This document shows, piece by piece, positions 34,913 to 43,120 of a stretch of DNA of 64,000 bases. Under the pieces are notes generated by a model, which did no database searches, was not told the DNA's origin, and saw nothing but the letters and a program-made list of their open reading frames with translations. The position numbers and the translations under genes were made by a program. Numbering within the stretch: position 1 is the first letter of the stretch; each line of letters begins with the position of its first letter. This DNA comes from Pseudofrankia saprophytica (GTDB lineage: Bacteria; Actinomycetota; Actinomycetes; Frankiales; Frankiaceae), in the NCBI RefSeq assembly GCF_000235425.2, contig NZ_KI912266.1, forward strand, positions 4,782,787 through 4,846,786, given 5' to 3'.

Positions 34913-35668
34913 TCAGCGACTGGCGACGAAGGGGACGTTCTCGGGGGCGGCCTTGCGCGCCGCGAGCAGGGTCATGGACTGTTCGCCGATCGGCACCCGC
35001 AGCGGCGGCGCCTCGAGCTCCGCGGCATCGGCGATCGCGTGGGCGACCTGTTCCGGAGTGATGAAGCTGCTGGGGTTGAAGCGGCCGGCGAGCAGGTCCG
35101 GGTAGGGATCGTCGGGCAGCCGGTAGGCCAGGGGTTCGTCGAGCGCGCCCGAGCTCACCGCGCCGGGCTCGAGCAGCGTGACGCGGATCCCGAACGCAGC
35201 GGTCTCGATGGCCAGCGACTCGACCAGGGCTTCGAGTGCCCACTTGGTGGCGGCGTACGCGGCGTTGCCCGACAGCACGAGACGGCCGACCACGCTGGAG
35301 ACGAACAGCAGCCGTCCGTCCCGGCGCTCGCGCATCTGCGGCAGCAGCGCCTGGGCGACCCGGATCGCGCCTGAGGTGTTCTGCGCGAACAGCCGCTCGA
35401 TCTCGGCCACCGGGCTCGCCTCGACCGCGGCCAGGAAGATCACACCCGCGTTGGAGACCAGGACGTCGACCTGGCCGGCGGCCTCGACGGCTTCGTCGAC
35501 GGTGGTCTGGTCGGTGACGTCGAGGCGTAGCCGCTGTGCCACGTCGAGGTCGGCGAGCGTGCGAGGGTCACGCGCGGTGGCGATGACGCGGTAACCGCGG
35601 GCCGCGAACTCGCGGGCGGTGGCCCGGCCGATGCCCTTCGAGGCCCCGGTGATCAGCACGGATGTCAT
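34913..35668 (-). CDS. SDR-family oxidoreductase
   Basis: 251 residues. VLITGASKGIGRATA cofactor loop, VLVSNAGV (NAG), Ser in LFVSSVVGR, and YAATKWA for the catalytic Tyr/Lys. Most like the extended-substrate SDRs near retinol or 17-beta-hydroxysteroid dehydrogenases (SDR_c). ATG 35666-35668 has GGGGAAG upstream. It is preceded on its strand by a TetR gene after a 272-bp gap in which I see no feature. Confidence 0.9.
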   Translation of the reverse strand: MTSVLITGASKGIGRATAREFAARGYRVIATARDPRTLADLDVAQRLRLDVTDQTTVDEAVEAAGQVDVLVSNAGVIFLAAVEASPVAEIERLFAQNTSGAIRVAQALLPQMRERRDGRLLFVSSVVGRLVLSGNAAYAATKWALEALVESLAIETAAFGIRVTLLEPGAVSSGALDEPLAYRLPDDPYPDLLAGRFNPSSFITPEQVAHAIADAAELEAPPLRVPIGEQSMTLLAARKAAPENVPFVASR

Positions 35669-35940
35669 GAGCTTCCCCTGTCAGTAGGAAAATCAGACCT
35701 ACCTACGATCGGCCACGGTAGCGCTCTTGAGTCTGAAAATCGAACCCAGTATTCCCGGCGGTTCCCACAGCGGACCGTGCCCGTCTTCCCCGGTGGTCAC
35801 GCGGGCTCCCCGGCACTCACGGCGGTGAGGCGGCCGAAGGCGGATGATGACGCGCTGCGCCGGAGGTGACGGCGCCCCGCTCAGCGAGTTGGAGGTACGG
35901 CTATCTGGCCGTCGCGCCAGCGCCGCTCCGGAACGGTCTG

Positions 35941-36588
35941 CTAGGGATCTCCCAGGACGGTGGCGATGACCTGTCCGCACAGCTCGCGGACCTGCTTCGG
36001 GTCCGCCGCGTCGCGGTGGGACAGGGACAGTGCCGCGGTTCCTCGGGCCATGCCCATGATGAGCAGGGCCGCGGCGTCGGCGTCGACGCTCCGCCGGATC
36101 GACCCTTCGTGCTGCCCGTCGCGGATGGTGTCGGCGAGGGCCCGGTGGGTGAGATCGTCGGCCTGGACCATCGCAGGGAGGTCGTAGCCGGAGGGGAAGG
36201 TCGCGCCCCACATGACGAGGACGGCGCGTTCCTCGATGCTCTGCCCCGACTCGACGATCTCAAGGAAGGTTTCGATGATCGCGCGCAGGAGATCCAGTCG
36301 GGAGAGTTGCCCGATGTCGCCCTCGGCTGGGCGGAGGGCGGCTGCCGTCGCTTCGTAGGTGCGTCCGTAGGCGTGTCCGATGAGGCGGCCGATGAGGCCG
36401 TCCTTGGAGCCGAAGTGGTAGGCCGGCATCGCGCGGCTGATGCCGGCGCGTTCCCCGACGCTGCGCAGCGACGTCCGCTCGATGCCGACCTCGGCGATGA
36501 GCTCCGCCGCGGCCCGCAGCAGTGCGGCCTCGGACGCGGCCCGGCGCTCGGCCTGCGTCCGCCGGAGTCCGCTGGCTGACGCACTCAT
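35941..36588 (-). CDS. TetR-family transcriptional regulator
   Basis: 215 residues. HTH RTSLRSVGERAGISRAMPAYHFGSKDGL at about 40-68, with the C-terminal ligand domain typical of AcrR-like repressors. ATG 36586-36588 was preferred to an in-frame TTG nine bases upstream. Two palindromes (36623-36651) lie 35-63 bp upstream and are likely autoregulatory operators. Neighbours in both directions are SDR and NTF2-like genes that it may control. Confidence 0.9.
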   Translation of the reverse strand: MSASASGLRRTQAERRAASEAALLRAAAELIAEVGIERTSLRSVGERAGISRAMPAYHFGSKDGLIGRLIGHAYGRTYEATAAALRPAEGDIGQLSRLDLLRAIIETFLEIVESGQSIEERAVLVMWGATFPSGYDLPAMVQADDLTHRALADTIRDGQHEGSIRRSVDADAAALLIMGMARGTAALSLSHRDAADPKQVRELCGQVIATVLGDP

Positions 36589-37043
36589 ACCTGACAACCT
36601 ACGGAAGATGCCTGCCGCTCGACAAGTTTTGACTTGCCTGCCGCCTGGCAGATAAGTTGCCGACCAGGCGGTCGACGCTGGCTTCCCCGACGAGCTGCAC
36701 GTGCTCGAGGCGAGTTCGTCGTCGTGTATGCCTTTCGGTAGGGAAAACGACGCCTACGCCGGCCGTGTTGCCGGTGTAGGGCGCGCTCCTACCGCCATCG
36801 ACGGCCCTGCATGCCTTGAGACCACACGCCTTCAGGTCCTCATGCCCGAACGCCGAGTACATCCCACCGTCTGCGCACTCCGGCGGACATCGTTCGAGGG
36901 TGACGGCGGCAGCGTCCGCGGCCTCCACCGAACCGATGGCTCCGCGCCCAGTCAACCGCTGGAAGGCTCCCGCATCGCGCCGCGGTTCTCGGCCGCCGGC
37001 AACCGGTTCCAGCTGCCAGCTCATCTCACGAACGGAGGTCGCA
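36589..37043. other. Intergenic region between divergent TetR and NTF2-like genes
   Basis: A 455-bp gap with the palindrome pair near the TetR side. The rest shows no family-like open frame and no RNA gene. GC content is somewhat lower than in the genes, as expected for a regulatory region. Confidence 0.55.
36623..36651. promoter_or_regulatory. Two adjacent palindromes, candidate TetR operator
   Basis: CAAGT-TTTG-ACTTG (36623-36636) is followed after one base by CTGCC-GCCT-GGCAG (36638-36651). Both are perfect 5-bp arms with 4-nt centres, just upstream of the TetR start. Either could be its operator. Confidence 0.45.
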
Positions 37044-37466
37044 ATGACACACGTGGACGACATCGAGGCGATCAAACAGCTCAAGGCCCGGTACTGCCGC
37101 TTACTCGACACGAAGGACTGGGACGGCTACCGCCTGATCTTCACGGATGACGTGGTCATCGACACCGAGGATTCCGGCGGCAACATCGTCGACGGCGCGG
37201 ACGCGTTCCTGGAGTTCCTGCGCGTCGCGCTCGCGGGCACCGTCACGGTCCACCAGTGCCACACCCCGGAGATCACCATCACCTCGCCAGCATCGGCCAC
37301 CGGTATCTGGGCGATGGAGGACCGCGTCCGCTTCCCCGACGGAAATGACCTGACCGGCTTCGGCCACTACCACGAGACCTACGAGAAGGTCGACGACGGC
37401 TGGCGCATCAAGGCCTCCAAGCTGACCAGGCTCCGGATGGACTTCAGCAAGCCGGACACCGCCTGA
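37044..37466 (+). CDS. NTF2-like (SnoaL-type) protein
   Basis: 140-residue cone-shaped alpha+beta barrel family. The start DIEAIKQLKARYCRLLDTKD is the usual N-terminal helix, followed by FTDDVVIDTEDS, VHQCHTPEITI and a last strand YEKVDDGWRIKASKLTRLRM. Members act as hydroxylases, dehydratases, isomerases (ketosteroid isomerase fold) or binding proteins. A Tyr18/Asp pair and His in the pocket are compatible with an enzyme, but the reaction cannot be assigned. ATG 37044 has GGAGG 6 nt upstream. The SDR 79 bp downstream on the same strand likely acts in the same pathway. Confidence 0.88.
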   Translation: MTHVDDIEAIKQLKARYCRLLDTKDWDGYRLIFTDDVVIDTEDSGGNIVDGADAFLEFLRVALAGTVTVHQCHTPEITITSPASATGIWAMEDRVRFPDGNDLTGFGHYHETYEKVDDGWRIKASKLTRLRMDFSKPDTA

Positions 37467-37545
37467 CCAGCTGAGGCACCAACGCCCCGCGCGCGGGGGC
37501 GTCGGCAAGTCGGGCGGCATCGGCAATCGACCGGAGGAGGACGAC

Positions 37546-38466
37546 ATGGAGTCCGAGGACCTTGCCGCGCAGGTCGCGGTCGTCACGGGGGGCGCGTCGG
37601 GGTTCGGCCAGGCGCTCGGCGAGCGCCTGGCCGAGCGCGGTCTGCGGATCGCGCTGCTCGACCGCGACGGGGAACGGGCCAAGACGCAGGCGGCGACGAT
37701 CGCCGCGCGGCACGGTGTCGCGGCGATCGGCCTCGGCGTGGACGTCGCGAGCGGGGAGGCGCTGCGCGCGGCCGCCGGCGTCGTCGCCGATCGGTTCGGC
37801 CGCGCGGACGTCGTCGTGTCGAACGTCGGGGTCCAACTGTTCGGCGCGGTGGAACGCCTCACCGAGGACGAATGGCGGTGGGTGCTGGACGTCAACGTGC
37901 TCGGCGCGGCGCGCACCGCCCAGGCGTTCGTGCCACTCCTGCGGACGGCTCCCCGCGGCCGGCTGGCATTCACGACCTCGTCGTCCGTGCTGTCGCCAGC
38001 AGCCCGGCTGGGCGTCTACCAGGCCAGCAAGTTCGCGGTCTGGGGGCTGGCGGAGACCCTACGGCTCGAACTCGCCCCCGACGGGATCGCCGTGTCCGTC
38101 ATCTTCCCGTCCGGAATGGCCTCGCGGCACCTGGAGACCAGCGCCGCCGCCCAGCCCGAGCATCTGCGCCGGGCGATCGGCGACCCTGACGACTTCGAGG
38201 CCATGGTCGCCAGCAACCCCGGCATGGTGCAGAACCCGGTCACACCCGACGAGGCGGCCGGCAACATCGTCGACGCCCTGCTCGCCGGCGAGCGCTACAT
38301 CATCACGCACGGAGACCTCGTCGACGCCGTCGGAACACTCGGCGCCGACCTGCGCCAGGCGGCCACCGCCGCCCACCCCACCCGCGACCCGCGAACGGCA
38401 CCAGACGACGCCCCGGCCGCCCCGCGGCCTCGCACGGCGGACAACGCCAACCGGAACAGTCCCTGA
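37546..38466 (+). CDS. SDR-family oxidoreductase
   Basis: 306 residues, slightly long for a classical SDR because of a Pro/Asp-rich C-terminal tail of about 40 residues. Cofactor loop VVTGGASGFGQAL, VVVSNVGVQ in place of the usual NAG (Val for Ala), Ser in FTTSSSVLSP, and YQASK for Tyr/Lys. ATG 37546 follows GGAGGAGG. It is second gene after the NTF2-like protein. It is convergent with the SDR of the Rieske operon. Confidence 0.9.
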   Translation: MESEDLAAQVAVVTGGASGFGQALGERLAERGLRIALLDRDGERAKTQAATIAARHGVAAIGLGVDVASGEALRAAAGVVADRFGRADVVVSNVGVQLFGAVERLTEDEWRWVLDVNVLGAARTAQAFVPLLRTAPRGRLAFTTSSSVLSPAARLGVYQASKFAVWGLAETLRLELAPDGIAVSVIFPSGMASRHLETSAAAQPEHLRRAIGDPDDFEAMVASNPGMVQNPVTPDEAAGNIVDALLAGERYIITHGDLVDAVGTLGADLRQAATAAHPTRDPRTAPDDAPAAPRPRTADNANRNSP

Positions 38467-38554
38467 GCCCGTCCCGGTCCCGGGCGTTGCCGCGGCGGAG
38501 CGCCGGAGTGGTGACCGAGCAATGCACCCGGCCACCATTCCGACCTCGCATCCG

Positions 38555-39457
38555 TCAGACCGGCAGCAGGTTGTGGCCGGTCTCGGTCGGGTTCTGGCCG
38601 GCGCCGAACCGCTCGGCCCGTTCGCGCAGGGTGGCGGTGGCCTCGTCCCGGCCGAGCATGAGGCAGTACTCGCCGGCCCGGATGCCGCGCAGCACATCGT
38701 CGGCGAGCTCCTCGAGCGGCTGGACCGGGATCTCCTTGCCGACCTTCGCCGCCGACTCGACGAGCGTCGCCACCGTCATCGCCGGCGTCGACCGCGGCTT
38801 CTCCCTGGCGAGCTCCGCCGGGCGGTTGCGATCGGAGGTCCACAGGCCGGTGTCGAGCAGACCCTTGCCGGACGGCAGGAACAGCGACACCGCGATCGGG
38901 TGGCCCTCCTCGGCGAGCTGCGCGCCGAGGCACTCGGTGAGGATCGACACGGCCGCCTTGCTCGCCGCGTACACCGACGCGCTCGGCATCGGCGCGACCG
39001 CGCCGTCGCCGGACGAGGTGTTCACGACGTGGCCGGGCTCCCCGGACGCGATCATGCGCGGGACGAACGAGCGGATGCCGTTGGCGACGCCGTAGACGTT
39101 GACGCCGAAGGTCCAGCGCCAGTCGTTCGGCGTCGTCTCCCAGACCTTCGCCGACGGCGGCCCGACACCGGCGTTGTTCACCAGCACGTGGGTGCGCCCG
39201 TGGCGGCGGAACACCTCCTCGGCGAGGGCCTCGACCGAGTCCGCGTCCGACACGTCGGCGACGACACCGCTGAGCTCGGCGCCGGTCGCCCCGGCGAGGG
39301 CCGCGACGGTGGCGTCGAGCGCGTTCTTCTCGATGTCGGAGAGCACCAGGACGGCGCCGGCGCGGGCGAAGGCCTCGGCGAGCGCCCGGCCGATGCCCGC
39401 GGCCCCGCCGGTGATGACGACGACCTTGCCGGCGAAGTCGGTGATGTGGGCGGTCAC
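38555..39457 (-). CDS. SDR-family oxidoreductase, last gene of the Rieske operon
   Basis: 300 residues. VVITGGAAGIGRAL, LVNNAGVGPP, Ser in NTSSGDGAV and YAASKAA are intact. The C-terminal part has a LREKP-like helix and a Leu-rich region similar to SDRs paired with amidohydrolases. The GTG at 39455-39457 overlaps the amidohydrolase stop by 4 bp (GTGA), so it is translationally coupled. It probably oxidises an alcohol made upstream in the same pathway. Confidence 0.92.
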   Translation of the reverse strand: MTAHITDFAGKVVVITGGAAGIGRALAEAFARAGAVLVLSDIEKNALDATVAALAGATGAELSGVVADVSDADSVEALAEEVFRRHGRTHVLVNNAGVGPPSAKVWETTPNDWRWTFGVNVYGVANGIRSFVPRMIASGEPGHVVNTSSGDGAVAPMPSASVYAASKAAVSILTECLGAQLAEEGHPIAVSLFLPSGKGLLDTGLWTSDRNRPAELAREKPRSTPAMTVATLVESAAKVGKEIPVQPLEELADDVLRGIRAGEYCLMLGRDEATATLRERAERFGAGQNPTETGHNLLPV

Positions 39458-40668
39458 GCGGCGGCTCCCTGGCCGTGGATGTCCTCGACCGTCAATCCGA
39501 TCCGGTCGACCACCGGGGCGAGCTTCTCGAGGTCGAAGCCGTACAGCTCGGCGGCGTTCAGGCCGAGGATGCGGCGGGTGTCGGCCACCGGCACATCACT
39601 GAACCGGTCGCGCAGCCACTCCCTGGTGCGCGGCCAGGTGCCCTCCGGATGTGGGTAGTCGTGCCCCCACATCAGCCGTTCGACGCCTATCTCATGACGC
39701 CGCTCCACCTCGACGCGGCCCATGACCGACGACGCCATCCAGACGTTGCGGTTGTAGTAGTCCGACGGCTTCATCGTCATCCCGTCGCGGAACGTCTTCG
39801 GCCCGAACTTGCGGGTGGAGTGGTCGCCCTCCCACTTCGCGTCCATCCGGGTCAGGATGTCCGGCACCCACCAGGCACCGTTCTCCGCCAGCGCATAGCG
39901 CAGCTTTGGGTGGCGTTCGAAGACACCGCCGAGCAGCAGCGCCCACAACGGCCGCGCCGCCCACCAGTACGCCTCGGTGGCGTAGATCGACAGGAAGCCC
40001 GGCGCCCAGGTGTAGTCCGTCGGCCCGACCCCGGAATGGGTGTGCACGACCAGACCGGCCTCGGCGCACACCGACCACAGCGGGTCGTACACCGGGTCGT
40101 TGTACGCCGGGTAGCTCCCCCACTTCGTCGGGATCATGATGCCGCCGCGCAGACCATGCTCGGCCGCCCACTCGGCCTCGGCCACCGCCGCCGCGACGTC
40201 GTGCAGCGCCGGGACGATCGCGATGCCGAAGCGCCGCTCCGGGTCGTGCTGGCAGAACTCGGCCGCCCATCGGTTGTGCGCCTGGGCGCCGGCCATCACC
40301 AGCACCGGGTCGCTGTCCCCGGACGAGCCGAGCCCGGAGCCGAAGGGGGACGCCGAGACCCCACCGACGCCGGCGGCGTCCGCGTCCGGGAAGACCACCT
40401 CGGCCGCCACGCCCTCGGCGTCCATCTCCTTGGTGCGGATGGTCGCGTCCCAGGCGCCTTCCATGCCGCCGTGGTCACCGATCTCGGAGTTCCACTCGGC
40501 CAGGAACTTCTGGTGGTCGTCCTCGCTCACCAGCGCCGCGGCCGTGACGTCCGCGGCGAGCGCCTCGTCGAACGCCGGCCGGTACTGGGGATCGATGTAC
40601 TCGCGGTACTGCTCGGGAGGCAGCCCGGCGTGCGTGTCCGTGGAGATGAGCAGGTATTTGTCGCTCAT
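39454..40668 (-). CDS. Amidohydrolase-family (Amidohydro_2) protein
   Basis: 404-residue metal-dependent TIM-barrel protein related to 2-amino-3-carboxymuconate-6-semialdehyde decarboxylase and LigW-type decarboxylases. N-terminal metal site is reduced to STDTHAG, middle His in VVHTHSGVG, and C-terminal metal/base region WGHDYPHPEGTWP, then a helix ending ILGLNAAELYG. Such proteins hydrolyse or decarboxylate ring-cleavage products. Third gene of the Rieske operon after a 120-bp gap. ATG 40668 is followed by the usual SDKYLLISTD start. Resembles the amidohydrolase at 48815-49990 only at the motif level. Confidence 0.9.
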   Translation of the reverse strand: MSDKYLLISTDTHAGLPPEQYREYIDPQYRPAFDEALAADVTAAALVSEDDHQKFLAEWNSEIGDHGGMEGAWDATIRTKEMDAEGVAAEVVFPDADAAGVGGVSASPFGSGLGSSGDSDPVLVMAGAQAHNRWAAEFCQHDPERRFGIAIVPALHDVAAAVAEAEWAAEHGLRGGIMIPTKWGSYPAYNDPVYDPLWSVCAEAGLVVHTHSGVGPTDYTWAPGFLSIYATEAYWWAARPLWALLLGGVFERHPKLRYALAENGAWWVPDILTRMDAKWEGDHSTRKFGPKTFRDGMTMKPSDYYNRNVWMASSVMGRVEVERRHEIGVERLMWGHDYPHPEGTWPRTREWLRDRFSDVPVADTRRILGLNAAELYGFDLEKLAPVVDRIGLTVEDIHGQGAAA

Positions 40669-40788
40669 GACCCTTCTCCTGGTAACGGGTCGTACGTGCT
40701 TCGGATGCCCGGGCTCGCCGAACGTGCCGACGGAACCGCCGACGGAGCCGGCGTTGCCGGACGGTGGGACGTCACGCCGACGCCCGGG

Positions 40789-41550
40789 TCAGTGGTCGTA
40801 GCGGGCGTGCGCGAACGGCTCGAACGCGACCGGGTCGACCGGGCCGACGACGCTGGCGCGGTTCACCGAGGACCGGGTGGTGTAGTGGATCGACACGGTC
40901 TCGAGCACCGGCAGGTCGACGACCGGGGCGGTGGGCTCGTCGCGCAGCACGAGCTTGCCCTCCACCTTCTCGACGGTCGCCGGGGTGCGGGTCTGGTCGA
41001 GGCGGACGAGCAGCGGGTCGCCGTCGAAGCCGGAACCGGAGACGGCGGGCATGAACTTGTACCACCACTGGGTGGCCGGATACGGCTCCGGCACCGGCAG
41101 GCTCTCGGTGACGTCGCCGATGATCTCGACGAAGGTCACGCCGCCCCGGGTGATCCGCCCCTCGACGTGGTCACCGTCCCGGGTGAGCTCGAGGTCGGCG
41201 AGCTTCTTCGGCTCGCCGTGCTTCTCCCGGCTGATCGAGATCGCCGACTCCAGGTCGATCGGGATCAGCAGCGGGTACTCGCCGGTCACCCCGTCGTAGA
41301 CGGCGTCGACGGCGATGTAGCCGACGAGCTCCTTGTAGTGGTACTCGCCGAAGTGCAGGTCGATGTCGGTGACCCGGACGTGCACCCGGGGCTGCGCCGG
41401 CGGGGTCAGCGGCGGCGGCAGCAGCGCGGCGAGCACCGCGGGGTCGGTCAGGTAGACGACCTCGAGCGACGGGATCGGCGGCAGGCCCGCCCCGATGCTC
41501 GCCTCGGCCTCGGACTTCTTCTCGACGGTGCGAACCCAACGGTTCCCCAT
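40789..41550 (-). CDS. Acetoacetate decarboxylase-family protein
   Basis: 253 residues. The key family segment is present: SREKHGEPKKLADLEL, aligning with GFPKKLA of acetoacetate decarboxylase, so the Schiff-base Lys pair is probably kept. The family's Glu-rich entrance and final beta-rich half are also recognisable. Relatives decarboxylate 3-keto acids or act as hydrolases or aldolases on other keto compounds, so the precise reaction is open. ATG 41550 starts MGNRWVRTVEKKSEAEA. Second gene of the operon, 115 bp after the Rieske gene. Confidence 0.87.
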   Translation of the reverse strand: MGNRWVRTVEKKSEAEASIGAGLPPIPSLEVVYLTDPAVLAALLPPPLTPPAQPRVHVRVTDIDLHFGEYHYKELVGYIAVDAVYDGVTGEYPLLIPIDLESAISISREKHGEPKKLADLELTRDGDHVEGRITRGGVTFVEIIGDVTESLPVPEPYPATQWWYKFMPAVSGSGFDGDPLLVRLDQTRTPATVEKVEGKLVLRDEPTAPVVDLPVLETVSIHYTTRSSVNRASVVGPVDPVAFEPFAHARYDH

Positions 41551-41665
41551 CAGGACCCTCCTCGTTGACGTACCGGACGTGGGAAGACGCGGACCAGCCG
41601 GCCGCGGTGGACGGCGGCCGGGCTGGTCGATCGGCGCGCCGGGACGGGCGCGGTGCCGGGTGCCG

Positions 41666-42751
41666 TCAGCGGCGGCGGGGGTCGCCCTCGGGCCAGGAGT
41701 AGAACTGCTGGCACCAGCGGCGCTGCTCGGTCACGGCCTTCTCGGACGGCCGCAGCACCGGCGGGTCCTTGAAGATCTTGTTCTCCCAGATCGGCAGGTC
41801 CTGGCTGACGCCGGCGGTGAAGCTGAGCGACGCCTTCTCGGCGGCGTCGTCGCCGAGCGACCGGGGCGCCGTGAAGATCCACCGGACGTGCACGTTCTCC
41901 TCGTCGATCGGCGTGGTCGAGGAGACGAACGTGGTGTAGCCCTTCACCCGCAGCACGCCGAGGCCCAGCCCGAAGCCCTCCCGCACGAAGTTCCCGTTCA
42001 TGCCGACCGTGCGCTTGTAATGCCCGTCGGTCTGGAACTCCTCCTCCGGGATCGACGGCGTGCCGTGCACGTACAGGAAGTGCGGAGTGTCGACGTTGTT
42101 CTCCGCCATCTCCTGGCAGCAGGTCGCGACCTCGAAGTCCTTGACCACGATCGGCAGCCAGTCGGCGTCGTGGAACTCGGCGACCTCGGGCACCTCGTAC
42201 GTCGGCTCCGCCCGCTCCAGGTGGTGCCAGGCCCAGATCATGTGGTTGCGCTCGACCACCGGGTAGGAGCGCGCGGTGGCCGTCTTCGGGATGTACGGGT
42301 TGTCGTCGTACGGCACCTCGACGCAGGCACCGCTCGCGCCGTCGAACCGCCAGCCGTGGAACGGGCACTGCAGGCTGCCGTCGACGACCTTCCCGCCGAC
42401 GCCGAGGTTCGCGCCCAGGTGCGGGCAGTAGGCGTCGAACAGGTAAGGAGTCCCGTCGTTGCCCCGGAAGAGCACCAGGTCCTTGCCGAAGTAGAACAGC
42501 GTCTTCGTGCGGCCGGGCTCGATCTCGTCGGCCCGGGCGACGATGAACCAGCCGTTCGGGACCGGGAACGGGAAACGCGGCGCCCGCTCCCGGCGGACCC
42601 GGGTACGCAGGGACAGGTCATAGAGGGTGTCCGGCCGCTGCGGCATCGGCAGGCCGACCAGGTCGTCGGCGGCCGTCGCGGCGACCGCCGACGTCCCGTA
42701 GACACCGGTCAGGCCGGACCGGCTGGCCCTGGTCTCGCCGGAGATCGTCAT
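41666..42751 (-). CDS. Rieske non-haem iron oxygenase, KshA-like
   Basis: Terminal oxygenase component of 361 residues. Rieske [2Fe-2S] ligands C109/H111 (CPHLGANLG) and C129/H132 (CPFHGW) are complete. The mononuclear-iron site is in MAENNVDTPHFLYVHG (D221, H224, H229). Overall pattern is near 3-ketosteroid 9-alpha-hydroxylase (KshA) and related oxygenases; an identification as KshA itself is not justified without alignment. It needs a separate reductase, which is not encoded nearby. ATG 42749-42751 has GGGAGG 6 nt upstream and heads a four-gene operon. A 13-bp palindrome lies 47-61 bp upstream. Confidence 0.9.
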   Translation of the reverse strand: MTISGETRASRSGLTGVYGTSAVAATAADDLVGLPMPQRPDTLYDLSLRTRVRRERAPRFPFPVPNGWFIVARADEIEPGRTKTLFYFGKDLVLFRGNDGTPYLFDAYCPHLGANLGVGGKVVDGSLQCPFHGWRFDGASGACVEVPYDDNPYIPKTATARSYPVVERNHMIWAWHHLERAEPTYEVPEVAEFHDADWLPIVVKDFEVATCCQEMAENNVDTPHFLYVHGTPSIPEEEFQTDGHYKRTVGMNGNFVREGFGLGLGVLRVKGYTTFVSSTTPIDEENVHVRWIFTAPRSLGDDAAEKASLSFTAGVSQDLPIWENKIFKDPPVLRPSEKAVTEQRRWCQQFYSWPEGDPRRR

Positions 42752-42797
42752 GTGCTGCCTCCCAGAGAGGTGCGCGCGGGGAGAGACGGAGCAAGAT

Positions 42798-42812
42798 CGG
42801 ATAAGGTATCCG
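42798..42812. promoter_or_regulatory. Operator-like palindrome CGGATA-AGG-TATCCG
   Basis: Perfect 6-bp arms, 47-61 bp upstream of the Rieske start. Its core (42799-42811) belongs to the same 13-bp family as 9111-9123 and 22800-22812. Its position close to the start makes it a good repressor site. Confidence 0.55.
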
Positions 42813-42868
42813 GTCCTGGCTGGCGGCGGGCTGTGGCGAGCCATCCACTGAACCGCCATTCAACATGA

Positions 42869-42883
42869 TGAACGTGCAGTTCA
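42869..42883. promoter_or_regulatory. Palindrome TGAAC-GTGCA-GTTCA
   Basis: Perfect 5-bp arms, 118-132 bp upstream of the Rieske start and about 240 bp upstream of the diguanylate cyclase. Distinct from the 13-bp family. May be a second regulator's site. Confidence 0.4.
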
Positions 42884-43120
42884 CAACACTGGTTTCTCGG
42901 AGCGGCGACCCTGCGGGAGGCCCGCCTCAGCCGACGAGGCGTCCACCGGGAGCGGCCCGGTCCGGCGCTGACCCGCCGCCGACGAGTGCGCGCTGGCCAC
43001 CGAGCACTCGTCGGCCACTGCCCCGGTCACCGCTTCGATCACGGCCCCAGTCACGGAACGAAAGGTTCTGACGTGTGCGGGCTCGCGCGGGCGGCGACCC
43101 TGGAGTAAAGGAGGGATGAG

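Larger units (their letters stand above)
42752..43120. other. Divergent promoter region, Rieske operon / diguanylate cyclase
   Basis: A 369-bp gap between divergent starts with two palindromes. No other gene or repeat is evident. Confidence 0.6.

Noticed and set aside
36623-36636. KstR2 operator
   Set aside because: CAAG and CTTG half-sites are present, but the spacer is six bases, not the two expected.
39475-41568. 697-residue plus-strand frame
   Set aside because: Antisense to the amidohydrolase and acetoacetate decarboxylase-like genes, both of which have full motifs and linked overlaps.
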